Below, in pieces: positions 4,930 through 6,670 of a stretch of 6,670 nt of DNA; within the stretch, counting starts at the first letter, position 1, and each line of letters begins with the position of its first letter. The stretch spans positions 1 to 6,670 of the forward strand of contig NBLS01000035.1 in NCBI GenBank assembly GCA_002084385.1. Reading direction: 5' to 3'. Origin of the DNA: Desulfobacteraceae bacterium 4572_19 (GTDB lineage Bacteria; Desulfobacterota; Desulfobacteria; Desulfobacterales; NBLS01). The notes under the pieces are model-generated. The model had not been told where the DNA came from and did no database searches. It saw nothing but the letters and a program-made list of their open reading frames with translations. A program made the translations under genes and the position numbers.

Positions 4930-5856
4930 TTAGACATTTATTCCTAAACTTTTGAGTTTTGCAGCCAACTTTTTTATTTTCGCTTCGGCTTCTTTCGTTT
5001 TTTGTTTTTCAATATCCGCTTTTTGCTTTTCAGCATCTGCTCTCTGATCTGCAACATCTGCTCTTTGCTCTGCAACATCTGCTCTTTGCTTTTCAGACTG
5101 ATAAGAAAGAAAAACAAAATCCTTATAAACTTCATCTTCTGACATCTCTTCTTGTGAGGGACGGCTATAAAGATCTGATTCTCGAAATTGAAAATGAGGA
5201 AGTACTTCTGATTTAAAAACATTATTAACAGGTTTTACTGGTTCATAATTGCCTGAGTTTGAAAGACGATAAAAAGCTGTTCTTTCACCTTTACCATCAA
5301 TAATTAAATATTCTTTTACTCCTGCAAGACAATATTCCTCTTTTTTTGTGACAGTATCTCGTTTAACGTTAGCAATATTGCTATCGGATAATATTTCAAT
5401 ACAAAAGTCAACAACACCTGAATAGCTAATGTCAAATAACTCTAATTCAACCAAATTACTATTTAAAATTATTCCAATATCTGGCTTTCTAATTGTTTTT
5501 TTATCAGGTAAATTTAAAGTAAAACCCATTTCTAAGGAGATAACTTTACATGTTGGATATGCCTTATTGTAATCTCGAAGTAATTGATTGAACCAATCAG
5601 CGGTCACTATTCCTTGATAATCAGACACAGGTTTCTCCTCTAAAATACCGTTATTCCATTCATAGCTAGTATCTTCATAATATCTTTCCCAATACACCTC
5701 TTCTGAAATTTTTATTGTTTCGCCTGCATCTAACATCTCTGTTATGATTTCTGAATAAGATGTGTTAATTTGAAAATTGAAACGTAGCTTATTTTCAAAT
5801 AACTCTTGATAAATTTTTACCATCGGATTTAAAGATAATACTTCTAAGTTTCTCAT
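4930..5856 (-). CDS. Uma2-family (DUF820) PD-(D/E)XK-fold protein with coiled-coil tail
   Basis: The protein has 308 residues from ATG 5856. I chose this start because AAAGGA lies six bases upstream and the ATG overlaps the pump gene stop as ATGA; an earlier ATG at 5889 lies inside the pump gene and has no such support. The Uma2 core runs from about 55 to 230: YEWNNGILEEKPVSDY (65-80), the conserved RKPDIGIIL (123-131, Asp126), DFCIEILSDS (150-159, Glu154), and EEYCLAGVKEYLIID (173-187). The last 55 residues (254-308) are charged heptads of the EQRADVA type, predicted coiled coil. The Uma2 fold belongs to the restriction-endonuclease-like superfamily, but a physiological role is not established and nuclease activity here is inferred. 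The protein is probably cytoplasmic, since no signal peptide or membrane segment is seen. Families like this are often multicopy in accessory DNA. Coiled-coil tails of variable length are frequent in relatives. Confidence 0.85.
   Translation of the reverse strand: MRNLEVLSLNPMVKIYQELFENKLRFNFQINTSYSEIITEMLDAGETIKISEEVYWERYYEDTSYEWNNGILEEKPVSDYQGIVTADWFNQLLRDYNKAYPTCKVISLEMGFTLNLPDKKTIRKPDIGIILNSNLVELELFDISYSGVVDFCIEILSDSNIANVKRDTVTKKEEYCLAGVKEYLIIDGKGERTAFYRLSNSGNYEPVKPVNNVFKSEVLPHFQFRESDLYSRPSQEEMSEDEVYKDFVFLSYQSEKQRADVAEQRADVADQRADAEKQKADIEKQKTKEAEAKIKKLAAKLKSLGINV
5006..5089 (-). repeat. Four 21-bp tandem repeats encoding heptads
   Basis: Four 21-bp units (5006-5026, 5027-5047, 5048-5068, 5069-5089) lie in the Uma2 coiled-coil region. 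The last two are identical at the DNA level, the others diverged. Each encodes a seven-residue unit like QRADVAE, so copy-number change would lengthen or shorten the coil without breaking the frame. Confidence 0.85.
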
Positions 5857-5870
5857 CCATTTTCCTTTCT
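5853..5870 (-). promoter_or_regulatory. Ribosome site and ATGA stop-start overlap linking pump gene to Uma2 gene
   Basis: On the - strand the pump gene ends ...GGATGA: ATG (5856-5854) starts the Uma2 gene and TGA (5855-5853) ends the pump gene. AGGA (5866-5863), inside AAAGGA, sits six bases before the ATG. This 4-base overlap fixes the Uma2 start and implies translational coupling on one transcript. Confidence 0.8.
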
Positions 5871-6670
5871 GTTTTTTGGCTTCACCCACTCATTAAAACT
5901 TTCAATAAGTACATAAAAAACAGGTATAAATAAAACACCGAGAACTGTGGCTGCAAGCATACCGCCACATACCGCAGTACCCAAAGCCTGACGGCCGGCA
6001 GCTCCGGAACCGGACGCTATTGCCAATGGAAATACACCGAGAATAAAAGCAAATGATGTCATTAAAACAGGACGAAAACGGGTGCGAGCAGCTTCAATGG
6101 CAGCATCTAAAATACCTTTTCCATCTTTTCTGGCATCCACAGCAAACTCTATAATTAAAATTGCATTTTTACATGCAAGGGCAATTAATAACACAATACC
6201 GATTTGTGTATAGATATTATTGTCCATTGAACGTGCAAAAACAGCTGCTACCGTTCCCAATAACGCAAGGGGAATTACCAAAATAACACCTGCTGAAATC
6301 GTCCAGCTTTCGTACTGGGCACAAAGTACAAGATAAACAAAGATACCTGCAAGAACAAATATTATAACAGCACTTCCAGCAGCTTTTTCTTGAAATGACA
6401 TACCTGTCCAGTCAAAGCCCATAGTTGAAGGCAAATTTGCATTAGCTATCTGTTCCATTGTTATTAGTGCGTCTCCTGAACTGTAGCCAGGTGCTGAAGA
6501 ACCATTAACAGTAGCTGCAGGGTACATATTATAACGGGTAATAATTTGTGGCCCAAACACTTCATGAATAGAAACAAGTGTTCCCAAAGGAACCATCTCA
6601 CATTTATTATTTTTTACCTCTAATCTTTTTATATCCTCTATATTTGACCTAAAAGAGGGTGCTGCCTGAA
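5853..6670 (-). CDS. RND multidrug efflux pump inner-membrane subunit (AcrB/HAE1 type), C-terminal part
   Basis: The frame stays open to the right edge of the window, upstream of the first ATG (6596), with family sequence (AAPSFRSNIEDIKRLEVKNN then MVPL), so the gene starts outside and about 270 of roughly 1040 residues are visible. These RND proteins are trimeric proton antiporters of the inner membrane that export drugs, bile salts or metabolites through a periplasmic adaptor and an outer-membrane channel. Visible marks are FDWTGMSFQE (end of the second porter domain), TM8 (AVIIFVLAGIFVYLVLCAQYESW), TM9, TM10 with ACKNAILIIEFA, the RFRPVLMTSFAFILGVFPL loop and TM11, then GGMLAATVLGVLFIPVFYVLIE for TM12. 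The C-terminus is short and basic (KPKNRKENG). Adaptor and outer-membrane genes, if present, would normally lie upstream, beyond the window. The stop overlaps the start of the Uma2-family gene. Confidence 0.92.
   Translation of the reverse strand, partial: QAAPSFRSNIEDIKRLEVKNNKCEMVPLGTLVSIHEVFGPQIITRYNMYPAATVNGSSAPGYSSGDALITMEQIANANLPSTMGFDWTGMSFQEKAAGSAVIIFVLAGIFVYLVLCAQYESWTISAGVILVIPLALLGTVAAVFARSMDNNIYTQIGIVLLIALACKNAILIIEFAVDARKDGKGILDAAIEAARTRFRPVLMTSFAFILGVFPLAIASGSGAAGRQALGTAVCGGMLAATVLGVLFIPVFYVLIESFNEWVKPKNRKENG

Noticed and set aside
5006..5089. CRISPR-like array
   Set aside because: The units are contiguous without spacers, diverged, and in frame within a coiled-coil gene.
4959..5222. 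Open frames on both strands over the Uma2 heptad region
   Set aside because: They arise from the 21-bp periodicity of the real coding repeat; composition is low complexity.
5857..5889. Earlier Uma2 start at 5889
   Set aside because: It lies inside the pump gene and lacks a ribosome site; ATG 5856 has a good one and a classic ATGA overlap.

Overview
The window is AT-rich bacterial DNA. The right end encodes the C-terminal part of an AcrB-type (HAE1) RND pump, so the host is almost certainly Gram-negative. The mix of AAA/DUF4143 ATPase, PD-(D/E)XK proteins, higBA remnant and Uma2 protein with a coiled-coil tail is common in accessory regions of Desulfobacterota, Spirochaetota and Bacteroidota. 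The sequence alone does not let me choose between these.

Layout, left to right. 1-612 (+): 3' end of an AAA-like/PD-(D/E)XK protein that starts outside the window. 634-805: a compound inverted repeat with three copies of one 17-bp arm. 799-1992 (-): an AAA/DUF4143 ATPase whose C-terminus is cut short where it meets that repeat. 2029-2149: a 101-bp non-coding mobile element with near-perfect terminal inverted repeats and a 10-bp target-site duplication. 2375-4027 (-): a dynamin-like GTPase that has lost its start and its P-loop. 4026-4157 (+): a probable IS21 istB remnant abutting the broken GTPase end. 4178-4231: a strong GC-rich hairpin. 4262-4674 (+): a wrecked higB toxin followed by an intact higA antitoxin. 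4797-4919: a structured non-coding segment resembling the 5' part of a group II intron. 4930-5856 (-): a Uma2-family protein with a heptad-repeat tail, overlapping by ATGA the stop of the RND pump gene (5853-6670, -).

The left two thirds read as an accessory or defence-type region worn down by small mobile elements. Three genes (AAA ATPase, GTPase, higB) are damaged, and in two of them the damage coincides with a repeat or IS remnant. The right third is a conserved efflux gene with an accessory gene attached by translational coupling. I see no convincing new multi-gene system. The least routine items are the MITE with its exact duplication, the switchable three-arm repeat, the structured RNA-like segment at 4797-4919, and the orphaned HigA with an 8-C tract next to its start.
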